A stretch of 64,000 nt of DNA, from contig CAINLR010000136.1 of NCBI GenBank assembly GCA_903850425.1, forward strand, positions 1 to 64,000, given 5' to 3'. The notes beneath the pieces are model-generated. The model did no database searches, was not told the DNA's origin, and worked only from the letters and a program-made list of their open reading frames with translations. A program made the position numbers and the translations under genes. The DNA is from an uncultured Verrucomicrobia subdivision 3 bacterium (GTDB taxonomy: Bacteria; Verrucomicrobiota; Verrucomicrobiia; Limisphaerales; UBA11358). This document shows, piece after piece, positions 51,497-60,702 of this stretch (position 1 is the first letter of the stretch; each line of letters starts with the position of its first letter).

Positions 51497-54400
51497 ATGA
51501 ATTTTTCTCAGCCGGTCATTGCTATTGGTCGTTTGTCCGCAATCGTTTTGGTTGCCTCATTGACGCTCACGGCCCACGCCCAACGCCAGATGGAGCGGCT
51601 GGGGCGCGGGGTCGTCGCGCTCCATTCAGCCACGGCGCAGGCTTATGTCGGCTGGCGCTTGCTGGCGACGGATCCGACCGACGTGGGTTTTAACCTTTAC
51701 CGTTCGGCCAACGGCGGTGCGGGTGTGAAATTAAATTCTCTGCCGCTCACCAACACGACGGACTACCTCGACACCACCGCGAATTTTACCGTGCCGAACG
51801 CGTGGTATGTGGTGCCGGTGACCAACGGCGTGGAAAGTGCGCCGAGCGCGGCGGGCAGCCTCGCGGCGAATCCGCCGGTGCGCCAATATGTGTCGTGGCC
51901 GCTCCAGCCCGTGACCGGCGGCGGAGCGCCGCCCTACGACGTGAAGTTTTGCTGGGTCGGTGACCTGGATGGTGATGGCGAATATGATTACGTCGTGGAC
52001 CGGCTTTCCACGACGATGGCCACCAACCAGTTTCTCCAGGCCTACAAGCGCGACGGCACTTTGCTTTGGCAGATGGACATGGGTTACAACAGTGTGAACC
52101 AATACAACATCGAGCCGGGCGCGTCGGCCATCAGCGTCGGGGACAAGGATAACGTGACGGTTTACGATTTGGACGGCGACGGTCGCGCGGAGGTCTGCGT
52201 GCGCACGGCGCGCGGCGTGATTCTGCCCGACGGCACGACTATTGGCGGGCCGGACGACACGACGCAATATATTTCCATCCTCGACGGATTGACGGGACAC
52301 GAACTCGCCCGCGCCACGATTACAAACATGTGGCCGGCGGACGGCCCGATGAACAACCGTTTTGGCATCATGTATTGCGACGGCGTGCATCCGAGCCTGT
52401 TGATCGAAGGCGAGAATCGCAACGCCAACAACATTTTTCAGCGCGAGGCGATGACTTATGATTATCGCAACGGCCAGTTGACGCGGCGCTGGTTTCACAC
52501 GCCCGCGGCCGGCGTGAACGAATCCTGGGGCCATCAAATCCGCATCATGGACGTGAACCACGACGGCATTGACGATTTAATTGAAGTCGGCTCCGCGAAA
52601 GACGGCGCGACCGGCCAGCCGCTCTTCGACACGGAGTTGCAGCACGGCGACCGTTTTCACGTCACGGACATTGACCCCGACCGGCCCGGACTGGAAATGT
52701 TTTCGATTCAGCAGAATAATCCCACGCTGCTGGCCACCGCGTTCATTGACATGTCCAGCGGGCAGTTGATCAAAAAATGGTATTCGTCCGGCGTCGTGGA
52801 TGTGGGGCGCGGCGTGGTGCTGGACATGGTTCCGGCCCAGCGCGGCTGCGAATTTTATTCCACGCAGCCCGGCATTTTCGACTGCCAGGGCAACCAGATT
52901 TATGCGAACAGCATCTGGCCGCCCGAAGCCATCTGGTGGGATGCGGACTTGAGCCGCGAATTGGAAGACGGCGCGGGCAGCGGCGCGTTGAGCCCCGTTA
53001 TCAACAAGTTCGATCCCGTCTCCGGCACGGCGGGCCGCCTGTATTCGATCTACAGCGAAGGCGTGCATCAGGCTTACGGCGGCCGCGCGGCGTTCTGGGG
53101 CGACATCCTCGGCGACTGGCGCGAGGAAGTGGTTCTGGTGGCGAACGATTATTCCGAGCTGCGCGTTTATACGACGAAGATCACCGCGACGAACCGGCTG
53201 TATTGCCTGATGCAAAATCCCGCCTATCGCGACCAGGCCACCTGCAAAGGTTATTATCAGGCCAGCTATGTGGATTATTTTCTCGGCAACGGAATGCCGC
53301 CACCGCCACCACCGCCGATCTCCAACGCCAAACTCATCTGGCACGGCGACGGCACGAACGTGTGGGATGCGGCCACGACTGCGAACTGGTTCACGAACTG
53401 GTTTTACGTCGGCAACGCCAACACCAATCCCGCGCCGTTCAATCCCGGCGACACGGTGCTTTTCGATTTGACCGGCTCGAACAACACCGCCATTGCGCTG
53501 ACCGGTTCGCTCACGCCGGGCGACGTGCGGGTTCACGCGCCGAAAAATTTCACGTTCAGCGGTGGCGGCTCCCTCGACGGCGCGATGGGATTGACGAAAG
53601 CGGGCGCGGGCAAATTAATTTTCAACGGCACAAATAATTTCACCGGCAAGACGCTCATTGGCGAAGGCCCGTTCGTCGTCAATGGCGCGTTGCCGAACAG
53701 TCCCGTGACCGTGCGCGGCGGCGTGTGGCTCGATGGCCGGCTCGGCGGCAACGGCTTCGTTGGCGCGGCGGTTGCGATTTACGAAGGCGGGGGCGTTTCG
53801 CCCGGGCAGGGGACCAACGCGCCGGGCACGCTGACGCTGGGCAACCAGCTCACGCTCGCCGGCCGCACGCTGAATGATTTTGATTTGTCCGATGACCCGA
53901 CCGGCACAACGAAAACCAACGACCTCCTCGTCATCAACGGCAATTTGATTTTGCAGGGCACGAACACGTTCGTCATCCGCAAGCTCGACGCCACGTTGCC
54001 GCCCGGCTCGGTTTATCCGCTGATCAATTATTCCGGCACGTTGAGCGGCAGCTTGAACAATTTCATCGTCACCGGCCTGACGGGAATTCCTTATGCGCTG
54101 ACGAATCCGTCCGGCCAGATCGCGCTGGTCGTGAAAAGTTATCGTGCGCCCGCGGCCATCACTTGGATCGGCGGTCTGGGTGGCAACGCCTGGGATTTGC
54201 TCAGCACCAGCAACTGGCTCAACGGCGCGGCGAAGGATCAGTTTGCGCCCAATGACCGCGTGCGGTTCGACAACCTCGGCGCGTCCAATCTCACGGTGAA
54301 TCTGTCCGGCGATCTGAATTGCGCCAGCGTCGTCGTGGACAGCACGACGAATTTCACCTTGACCGGCAGCGGGCGCATCATCGGTGCTGCCAGCCTCACC

Positions 54401-57400
54401 AAAACCAATTCGGGCACGCTCACTGTCAGCGCCATGAACAACACGTTCACCGGCAAAACCACCGTTGCGGGGGGCACGCTGGTCGTTTCCGAACTGGACG
54501 CGATTGGCTTTCCGAGTCCGCTGGGCAATCCCCCGGGCGGCTCGACGAATTTGATTTTGGCCGGCAGCAGCACCTTGCGAATCACGGGCGAATCTTACAC
54601 GGATCGTGGCCTGACATTGAACCCGGGCACCAACACGATTGAAGTTCTTAACGCGGCGGATCAAGTGACGATTGCCAATCAAATCATCGGCAGCGGCGCG
54701 TTGGTGAAGGCGGGCGCGGGCATGCTGGCCTTGACTGTGGCCAACACTTACAGCGGCGGCACTACCATCAACGGCGGCAGCATCGCGCTGGGCAGCGTGG
54801 CGGGAAATCAAACCGGCATCGGCACCGGGTCGGTCACGTTCAATAACGGCACGTTGAGCATGATCAATCTTCAGGCCAGCGAGACCGCTGCGTGGAGCCT
54901 CATTGTGCCGACGAACGGGGTTGGCCGGCTGGACGCGGATGGCCGTTGTTCGCTCACCGGTTCGCTCACCGGCGGCGGCACGTTCACGGTGATGACGCCC
55001 TATTCGCGCACGGATTTCGGCGGCAACTGGTCGGCGTTCACCGGCCAGCTAAATATCATCAATGACGGCGACGGCGGCAATTTCCGCTGCAATAATTCCG
55101 CCGGTTATCCGAACGCAAAAATAAATCTTTCGGCGCTCACGAGCTTGCAGAACCGGCTGGGCGGCACGCCGACGATTTCCATCGGCGAACTTTCCGGCGC
55201 AACTGGCTGCAATGCTTCGGCCAGTGGTGGCAATGAAGGCGTCGCGGTGAACTGGAGCATCGGCGGCTTGAACACCTCCGCCACGTTTGCGGGCAATACC
55301 TACAACGGCATCGGCCTCCTCAAGGTCGGCACGGGCACTTGGACATTGAGCGGCACCAACCTGGCGCATACCGGCCAGACCACGGTGAACGGAGGCACGC
55401 TCTTCTACAACGGCAACGGTTCGAATTCTACCAGCGCGGTCACGGTCGGGACGGCGGGCACGCTCGGCGGCAACGGAATTATCGGCGGCGCGACGACCGT
55501 GAACGGAAAACTTTCGCCGGGCAGCAACAACATCGGCACGTTGACTTTGATTGGTAATGTCACGCTCGGCAGCGGCAGCACGACGTTCATCGAAGTCAAC
55601 AAATCCGCCGGCACCCGCGACCTGGTGGACGGCAGCGCCACGCTGACTTACGGCGGCACGTTGCAGGTGACCAATCTCGCCGGCACGCTGGCGGTGAACG
55701 ACAGCTTTAAAATTTTTGATGCGGCCGCTTACGCCGGTTCATTCTCCAGCTACACGCTGCCGGTGCTCGGCGTTGGGTTGGCGTGGAATACCACGGCGCT
55801 GAATACCAGCGGAACTTTGAGCATCATCGTCCAGACCAACGTCGTCCCGCCCGTCGCTCCGAGCGGACTGACTGCCACCGCCGTGAGTGCTTCGCAAATC
55901 AATCTGACGTGGACGGACAACTCGACCAACGAAAATAATTTTCTAATCGAACGTTCGCTGGACAACACCAACTTCACGCAGGTCCTCGCGGTCGGTGCCG
56001 GTGTGACCAATGCCGCTGACACCGGACTCGTCGCGAGCACGCTGTATTATTATCGCGTTCGTGCCAGCAATGCCGGCGGCAATTCTACCGTTTCCAGCAC
56101 TGCGAACGCGACGACACTGGCCGCTCCGTCCGGCCTGATCTGGCGCGGTGACGGCAACGCCAATGCCTGGGACGTGGGCGTGAGCAGCAATTGGTTCACC
56201 GCCGGAAATAGAACCCAGTTCGCCAATGGCGCGGGCGTGATCTTCGACGACACCGGCTCAAACACTGTGCCGGTCAATCTGATTGGCTCCGTCGCCCCTG
56301 ATTCCATTGTCGTCAGCGCGACCAAGAGTTACACCTTCGGCAGCACGGGCCTGATTGCCGGCAATGGTTCGTTGATCAAGTCTGGCATGGGCACGCTCAC
56401 CTTCACGAACACCAGCAACAACACGTTCAGCGGCGGCGTGACTATCAACGGCGGCATCGTGGCCCTCGGCACCGACAGCGGCAAGAACCAGAAAGATTTT
56501 TCGCTGGGCACCGGCCCAGTGACCATTAACAGCGGTGGACAGTTGCGGTTGGGCGGCAACTCCGGTGCCACGCAAGTGCAGCATTACACCACCAACACCA
56601 TCACGCTCGACGGCGGAACGATCTTCGCGGTGGACGGCGACCAGCATCTTAACTATTCCACGGTGACGGTGGCGGCGGGCGGCGGAACCCTGCTGACCCG
56701 CTGGAAGAACAAGGACATCCTGATCGAATCCCGGCTGACCGGCAGCGGTGATCTCACCGTGAACTACGGCACCTATGTTGACGGCGTGGCCGGCGACGGC
56801 GGCGCTTGGGTGTATTTGAGCAATCCGCTGAATAATTACAGCGGCACCATCACCGTGCTGACCAATGCCATCGCGCTCACCAGCTCTTACGCTTTGTCCA
56901 ACGGAATCCTCAACGCGGCCGGCACGGGCACCAGCGCGAACCTCGCCTGGAGCGGCATCACCAGCATCGTGCTCGGCGGGTTGAGCGGCCCCGGCAACAT
57001 CGCCCTCGGTGCCAACCAGCTTCAGGTTGGCAACAATGATTCGAGCACAGAATATTCCGGCGCACTTTCGGGAACCGGTTCGCTGGTGAAAAATGGCGGC
57101 GGCACCTTCACCCTTTCTGGAGCGAACACTTACAGCGGTGTGACGACCATCAGCAACGGCACATTGCAAATTGGCAACAATAGCACAACCGGAGCGCTCG
57201 GCACCAACAACGTCGTCAACAACGCTATGCTGGCGTTCAATCGCGCCGATGTGATCAGCGACAACGGCGTCATCAGCGGCGCGGGCAGCCTCGCGCAGAT
57301 TGGCGACGGCACACTCACCTTGAGCCAGGTCCACACCTACACGGGCACGACGACGATTGCATCAGGAACGCTCGCACTGGCGGGCAGCGGCTCCTTGGCC

Positions 57401-58102
57401 AGTTCTACGAACATTAACATTTCTGCGGGCGCACTGCTGGATGTGAGCGGGCGCACCGATGGTAGCATGACGCTCGGCAGCGGCCAGACTGTGAGCGGTA
57501 ACGGCGCGGTCAAAGGCAATCTCACGTTCGCGAGCGGCGCGAACCTCTCGCCGGGAAATTCCATCGGCGTGCTAACGTTGAGCAACTCGCTCACGCTCGC
57601 CGCCGGCAGCACCACGAAAATGGAAATCAGCAAAGCGCCGATTGCGAACGATGTGGTGAACGTGCTGGGCAATCTCAATTACGGCGGCGCGCTGGTGGTG
57701 ACAAACATCAGCGGCTTGACGTTGGCGGCAGGAGACAGCTTCCCGCTGTTTAGCGCGGCGACGCATGCGGGTGCCTTCAGCAGCCTGACACTGCCGCCGC
57801 TTGGAACGAAGCTCGTTTGGAATACCAACAGTTTTCTTATCAGCGGCACGCTCACCGTCATCAGCACCATACCGCCTGCGTTTAACGCTGTGACACCTCT
57901 CGGCGATGGCAACTTCCGTTTGACCTTCACCGGGCCGGCTGGGCGCGATTATGAATTGCGTGCCAGCACCAATCTAATGTTAACGCCGCTCACGCTCTGG
58001 GATTTGCTGGACAGCGCCACCTTCGGCAATGATCCGCTGGACTATGATGATTTGTCGGCCACGAATTATGCGCAGCGGTTTTACCGTATCTCAGTTCCCT
58101 GA
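51497..58102 (+). CDS. Rhamnogalacturonan-lyase (PL11-like) fused to autotransporter-type repeats
   Basis: The protein has 2201 residues with a signal peptide (AIVLVASLTLTAHA). Residues about 30-600 form the lyase-type propeller: MERLGRGVVALHS, FCWVGDLDGDGEYDYVVDR, VYDLDGDGRAEVCVRTARG, HGDRFHVTDIDPDRPG and YGGRAAFWGDILGDWREEV. A polyproline joint near 600 leads to at least seven autotransporter-associated beta-strand repeats (GxGxLxKxGxGxLTL) at about 694, 964, 1065, 1272, 1622, 1858 and 1928. A fibronectin-III domain spans about 1452-1538. The last 75 residues are the common verrucomicrobial C-terminal domain. There is no outer-membrane barrel, so export uses another route. Confidence 0.88.
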   Translation: MNFSQPVIAIGRLSAIVLVASLTLTAHAQRQMERLGRGVVALHSATAQAYVGWRLLATDPTDVGFNLYRSANGGAGVKLNSLPLTNTTDYLDTTANFTVPNAWYVVPVTNGVESAPSAAGSLAANPPVRQYVSWPLQPVTGGGAPPYDVKFCWVGDLDGDGEYDYVVDRLSTTMATNQFLQAYKRDGTLLWQMDMGYNSVNQYNIEPGASAISVGDKDNVTVYDLDGDGRAEVCVRTARGVILPDGTTIGGPDDTTQYISILDGLTGHELARATITNMWPADGPMNNRFGIMYCDGVHPSLLIEGENRNANNIFQREAMTYDYRNGQLTRRWFHTPAAGVNESWGHQIRIMDVNHDGIDDLIEVGSAKDGATGQPLFDTELQHGDRFHVTDIDPDRPGLEMFSIQQNNPTLLATAFIDMSSGQLIKKWYSSGVVDVGRGVVLDMVPAQRGCEFYSTQPGIFDCQGNQIYANSIWPPEAIWWDADLSRELEDGAGSGALSPVINKFDPVSGTAGRLYSIYSEGVHQAYGGRAAFWGDILGDWREEVVLVANDYSELRVYTTKITATNRLYCLMQNPAYRDQATCKGYYQASYVDYFLGNGMPPPPPPPISNAKLIWHGDGTNVWDAATTANWFTNWFYVGNANTNPAPFNPGDTVLFDLTGSNNTAIALTGSLTPGDVRVHAPKNFTFSGGGSLDGAMGLTKAGAGKLIFNGTNNFTGKTLIGEGPFVVNGALPNSPVTVRGGVWLDGRLGGNGFVGAAVAIYEGGGVSPGQGTNAPGTLTLGNQLTLAGRTLNDFDLSDDPTGTTKTNDLLVINGNLILQGTNTFVIRKLDATLPPGSVYPLINYSGTLSGSLNNFIVTGLTGIPYALTNPSGQIALVVKSYRAPAAITWIGGLGGNAWDLLSTSNWLNGAAKDQFAPNDRVRFDNLGASNLTVNLSGDLNCASVVVDSTTNFTLTGSGRIIGAASLTKTNSGTLTVSAMNNTFTGKTTVAGGTLVVSELDAIGFPSPLGNPPGGSTNLILAGSSTLRITGESYTDRGLTLNPGTNTIEVLNAADQVTIANQIIGSGALVKAGAGMLALTVANTYSGGTTINGGSIALGSVAGNQTGIGTGSVTFNNGTLSMINLQASETAAWSLIVPTNGVGRLDADGRCSLTGSLTGGGTFTVMTPYSRTDFGGNWSAFTGQLNIINDGDGGNFRCNNSAGYPNAKINLSALTSLQNRLGGTPTISIGELSGATGCNASASGGNEGVAVNWSIGGLNTSATFAGNTYNGIGLLKVGTGTWTLSGTNLAHTGQTTVNGGTLFYNGNGSNSTSAVTVGTAGTLGGNGIIGGATTVNGKLSPGSNNIGTLTLIGNVTLGSGSTTFIEVNKSAGTRDLVDGSATLTYGGTLQVTNLAGTLAVNDSFKIFDAAAYAGSFSSYTLPVLGVGLAWNTTALNTSGTLSIIVQTNVVPPVAPSGLTATAVSASQINLTWTDNSTNENNFLIERSLDNTNFTQVLAVGAGVTNAADTGLVASTLYYYRVRASNAGGNSTVSSTANATTLAAPSGLIWRGDGNANAWDVGVSSNWFTAGNRTQFANGAGVIFDDTGSNTVPVNLIGSVAPDSIVVSATKSYTFGSTGLIAGNGSLIKSGMGTLTFTNTSNNTFSGGVTINGGIVALGTDSGKNQKDFSLGTGPVTINSGGQLRLGGNSGATQVQHYTTNTITLDGGTIFAVDGDQHLNYSTVTVAAGGGTLLTRWKNKDILIESRLTGSGDLTVNYGTYVDGVAGDGGAWVYLSNPLNNYSGTITVLTNAIALTSSYALSNGILNAAGTGTSANLAWSGITSIVLGGLSGPGNIALGANQLQVGNNDSSTEYSGALSGTGSLVKNGGGTFTLSGANTYSGVTTISNGTLQIGNNSTTGALGTNNVVNNAMLAFNRADVISDNGVISGAGSLAQIGDGTLTLSQVHTYTGTTTIASGTLALAGSGSLASSTNINISAGALLDVSGRTDGSMTLGSGQTVSGNGAVKGNLTFASGANLSPGNSIGVLTLSNSLTLAAGSTTKMEISKAPIANDVVNVLGNLNYGGALVVTNISGLTLAAGDSFPLFSAATHAGAFSSLTLPPLGTKLVWNTNSFLISGTLTVISTIPPAFNAVTPLGDGNFRLTFTGPAGRDYELRASTNLMLTPLTLWDLLDSATFGNDPLDYDDLSATNYAQRFYRISVP

Positions 58103-58144
58103 GCCGCGGCATGGCGTCCGGCGGCTGGAAGTAAAGAGGTTTGC

Positions 58145-58160
58145 GCCGCCTCCCGGCGGC
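58145..58160. terminator. Hairpin between convergent genes
   Basis: GCCGCC-TCCC-GGCGGC forms a 6-bp stem between the giant repeat gene and the DUF4404 gene. There is no U-tract on either strand, so it would be a weak terminator. Confidence 0.25.
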
Positions 58161-58170
58161 TGCGACGACA

Positions 58171-58503
58171 TCAAATCCCCAAATCCGACAGCGTTTTGCT
58201 GATGCTGTTGACGATCTGCACGAGCTTGGGATGCGATTGCTCGATGCCGTCCACCGACGAGAGCAACCCTTGGTTGGAAAGTTCGCGCAGTTGGGAATTG
58301 GGTTCACTCCGCGTGGCTTCCAGCGTGGAAAGCTTGGCGAAATTGGCGATGCTGTCGGCCTGTTCGCTGTGGGTCTGGGCAAGCGTGGCAACCTCGGTCT
58401 TCAAGGTGCCGAGCAACTGGAGCAGTTCGCGCTTGTGGTCGGCGCTGACGGATTCCGTGCTGCGGATTTTTGCTTCAATTTCGCTGATGGTGTTTTCAAT
58501 CAT
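58171..58503 (-). CDS. DUF4404 family protein
   Basis: The start at MIENTISEIE (58503) gives 110 residues. A helical pair (EIEAKIRSTESVSADHKREL, LLGTLKTEVATLAQTHSEQA) is followed by HPKLVQIVNSISKTLSDLGI, which is the DUF4404 layout. Its function is unknown. It is the last minus-strand gene below tmk. Confidence 0.75.
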   Translation of the reverse strand: MIENTISEIEAKIRSTESVSADHKRELLQLLGTLKTEVATLAQTHSEQADSIANFAKLSTLEATRSEPNSQLRELSNQGLLSSVDGIEQSHPKLVQIVNSISKTLSDLGI

Positions 58504-58548
58504 GGCCGGGAGACAACTTACCCGCTGCCGTGAATCCGGCAAACAAAT

Positions 58549-59205
58549 TTACCAGCGGCCCAGGCGGGGCAACAGCGGGTGAACCAGATCCCAGATTTTA
58601 GCGCAGACCATTTCCACGGGCTTCACGCCGTTGATGGATTTCACGCGCTGCGGTTCCGTGGCGGCAATGACGCCGAAGCCGTGCGCCACGCGCTCGAAAA
58701 ATTTCCGGTCGGCCTCCTCGATGCGGTCACGCACGAACGGCAGATTTGCCTGCCGCGAACGCAGCCGCGCGGCGCTGACTTCCGGCGGAACGTGCAGGAA
58801 CAAGGTGAGCTTCGGTCGTGTTTCGCCGACCGCGAAGTCAATGACGGCTTTGACTTTTTCCAGATCCAGTTCGCGGCCGTAGCCTTGATACGCCGTGGTG
58901 GAATCGTAGAAGCGGTCGCACACGACGATCTCGCCGGCGGCGAGCGCGGGGCGGATGACCTCGCGGACGAGTTGCGCGCGGCTGGCGTTCATCAAGAGCA
59001 ATTCCGCCTCGGCGGTCATGGCGTGATTATGCTGGCTATGCTTGAGCGTGTGGCGGATTTCCTCGCCGATGGGCGTGCCGCCCGGCTCGCGCAACGTGCG
59101 CACGCGATAGCCCAGCGCGGTGAGCTGGTTGGCCAGCAGTTTCACCTGCGTGGACTTGCCGCAACCCTCCGTGCCTTCAAAGCTGATGAACAGGCCTTTG
59201 CTCAC
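58549..59205 (-). CDS. tmk: Thymidylate kinase
   Basis: The protein has 218 residues, a normal length. P-loop FEGTEGCGKSTQ, LREPGGTPIGEEIRHTLK, VVCDRFYDSTTAYQGYGR and the lid region RLRSRQANLPFVRDRIEE are present. It phosphorylates dTMP to dTDP for DNA synthesis. Its start overlaps the cysS stop by four bases. Confidence 0.92.
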   Translation of the reverse strand: MSKGLFISFEGTEGCGKSTQVKLLANQLTALGYRVRTLREPGGTPIGEEIRHTLKHSQHNHAMTAEAELLLMNASRAQLVREVIRPALAAGEIVVCDRFYDSTTAYQGYGRELDLEKVKAVIDFAVGETRPKLTLFLHVPPEVSAARLRSRQANLPFVRDRIEEADRKFFERVAHGFGVIAATEPQRVKSINGVKPVEMVCAKIWDLVHPLLPRLGRW

Positions 59206-60629
59206 AGTTTTTTCAGCTTGATGCCCTTGGGAGAATCTTCCACGACCCAGCCTTTGGCTTTCAGTTCATCGCGGATGGCATCGGCCCGCTTGAAATCTTT
59301 CGCCTTCTTGGCTTCGGTGCGGGCGTCGGCGAGCGCAATGATTTCAGTTGGAGCTTCGGCTGCGGCATTTGCGCCTATGCCAAGAACTGAATCTGTTGTT
59401 TCCCAGTCTTTCAACGCATAAAGAGCATGCTCAGGCTTAATTTTATTTTCGACAATGAGACGATTTACGGATCGCACCCATTCAAAAACATTAGCCCAAG
59501 CTGCGGAAATATTGAGATCATCTTGTAATGAGATAGCAACGCTCTCTTTAAGAAAGGGCACTTCGCCAGGAGTGATTTGGGATTGCGACTCCGGCCTTCC
59601 ATGCGCTGCAATGTCACGCAGCTTTCCCAAACATTCATCAATCCGCGCCAGCGCCGACTTCGCGCCGGTCAAACCATCGAGCGTGAAATTGAACGTCTCT
59701 CGATAATGCGCGGTAAGCAGCAGATACCGCACTTCGCGGGCGGTGAAGCCTTTGGCCACCAGGTCGCGCAAGGTGAAATAGTTGCCGAGGGACTTGCTCA
59801 TCTTTTTGCCTTCGACGAGGAGATGTGCGCCGTGCAGCCAGTATTTCACGAACGGCTTGCCGGTCGCGCCTTCGCTTTGCGCGATCTCATCCTCGTGATG
59901 CGGGAATTTCAAATCCTCGCCGCCGAGGTGCAGATCAAAACTTTCGCCCAGCACTTTCATGCTCATGGCGCTGCACTCGATGTGCCAGCCGGGCCGGCCT
60001 TCGCCAAATGGACTGGGCCAGAAAATATCGCCGTCGTCCGGCACGCGCGCCTTCCAGAGCGCGAAGTCGGCGACGGATTCTTTCTCGTATTCATCGCTGG
60101 AAACGCGTTCGCCGGCGCGCATTTCGTCGAAATTCAATTTGAGCAACTGGCCGTAGTGGCAGCCGCAGCCCTGATATTTGGCGATGGAAAAATAAACCGA
60201 GCCGTCCGGGGCTTTGTAAGCGACGCCGCGCGCGACGAGTTTTTCGATTAAAGAAATAATTTCAGCAATGTATTCCGTGGCGTGCGGTTTGACGTGCGGT
60301 TCTTTGCAGTTCAACGCCTTCAAGTCGTCGAGAAATGCGGTTTCGAATTTTCCCGTGAACTCACGCAGCGTGGTTTTATTTTCGCGGACGCGCTGGATGA
60401 TTTTGTCCTCGATGTCGGTGATGTTCATCACATGCTTCACGTCGTAGCCGGAAAATTCGAGCGTGCGGCGGACGAGATCGGCGAAGACGAACGTGCGCCA
60501 GTTGCCGATGTGCGCGAAGTCATAGACGGTCGGACCGCAGCAATACAGGCCGACTTTCTTGCCGGCGGGATCGAGCGGGGCAAACTCCTGGACGGAGCGC
60601 GCGAGGGTGTTGAATAGTTTTAAGGCCAT
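59202..60629 (-). CDS. cysS: Cysteinyl-tRNA synthetase
   Basis: The protein has 475 residues. The N-terminal fold has YCCGPTVYDFAHIGNWRTFV (zinc Cys and HIGH-type motif), WHIECSAMS, HHEDEIAQSE and KKMSKSLGNYF (KMSKS). The C-terminal DALR region and the closing KGWVVEDSPKGIKLKKL are typical. It charges tRNA-Cys. The stretch from about 59330 to 59600, in the DALR region, uses visibly more AT-rich codons than the rest of the gene, which suggests local gene conversion or recombination. Confidence 0.93.
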   Translation of the reverse strand: MALKLFNTLARSVQEFAPLDPAGKKVGLYCCGPTVYDFAHIGNWRTFVFADLVRRTLEFSGYDVKHVMNITDIEDKIIQRVRENKTTLREFTGKFETAFLDDLKALNCKEPHVKPHATEYIAEIISLIEKLVARGVAYKAPDGSVYFSIAKYQGCGCHYGQLLKLNFDEMRAGERVSSDEYEKESVADFALWKARVPDDGDIFWPSPFGEGRPGWHIECSAMSMKVLGESFDLHLGGEDLKFPHHEDEIAQSEGATGKPFVKYWLHGAHLLVEGKKMSKSLGNYFTLRDLVAKGFTAREVRYLLLTAHYRETFNFTLDGLTGAKSALARIDECLGKLRDIAAHGRPESQSQITPGEVPFLKESVAISLQDDLNISAAWANVFEWVRSVNRLIVENKIKPEHALYALKDWETTDSVLGIGANAAAEAPTEIIALADARTEAKKAKDFKRADAIRDELKAKGWVVEDSPKGIKLKKL

Positions 60630-60702
60630 TGGCAGCGCGCAAGTTAAAGCGCCGCGAGCGAAAGCTAAAGCGGAAATTTATGGGTTCCCCGCAGGGCGCG
60701 CC

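Noticed and set aside
53560-57400. Regularly spaced repeats that might suggest a CRISPR array or tandem satellite
   Set aside because: The repeats are degenerate at DNA level, in frame and spaced by hundreds of bases. They encode autotransporter-associated beta strands.
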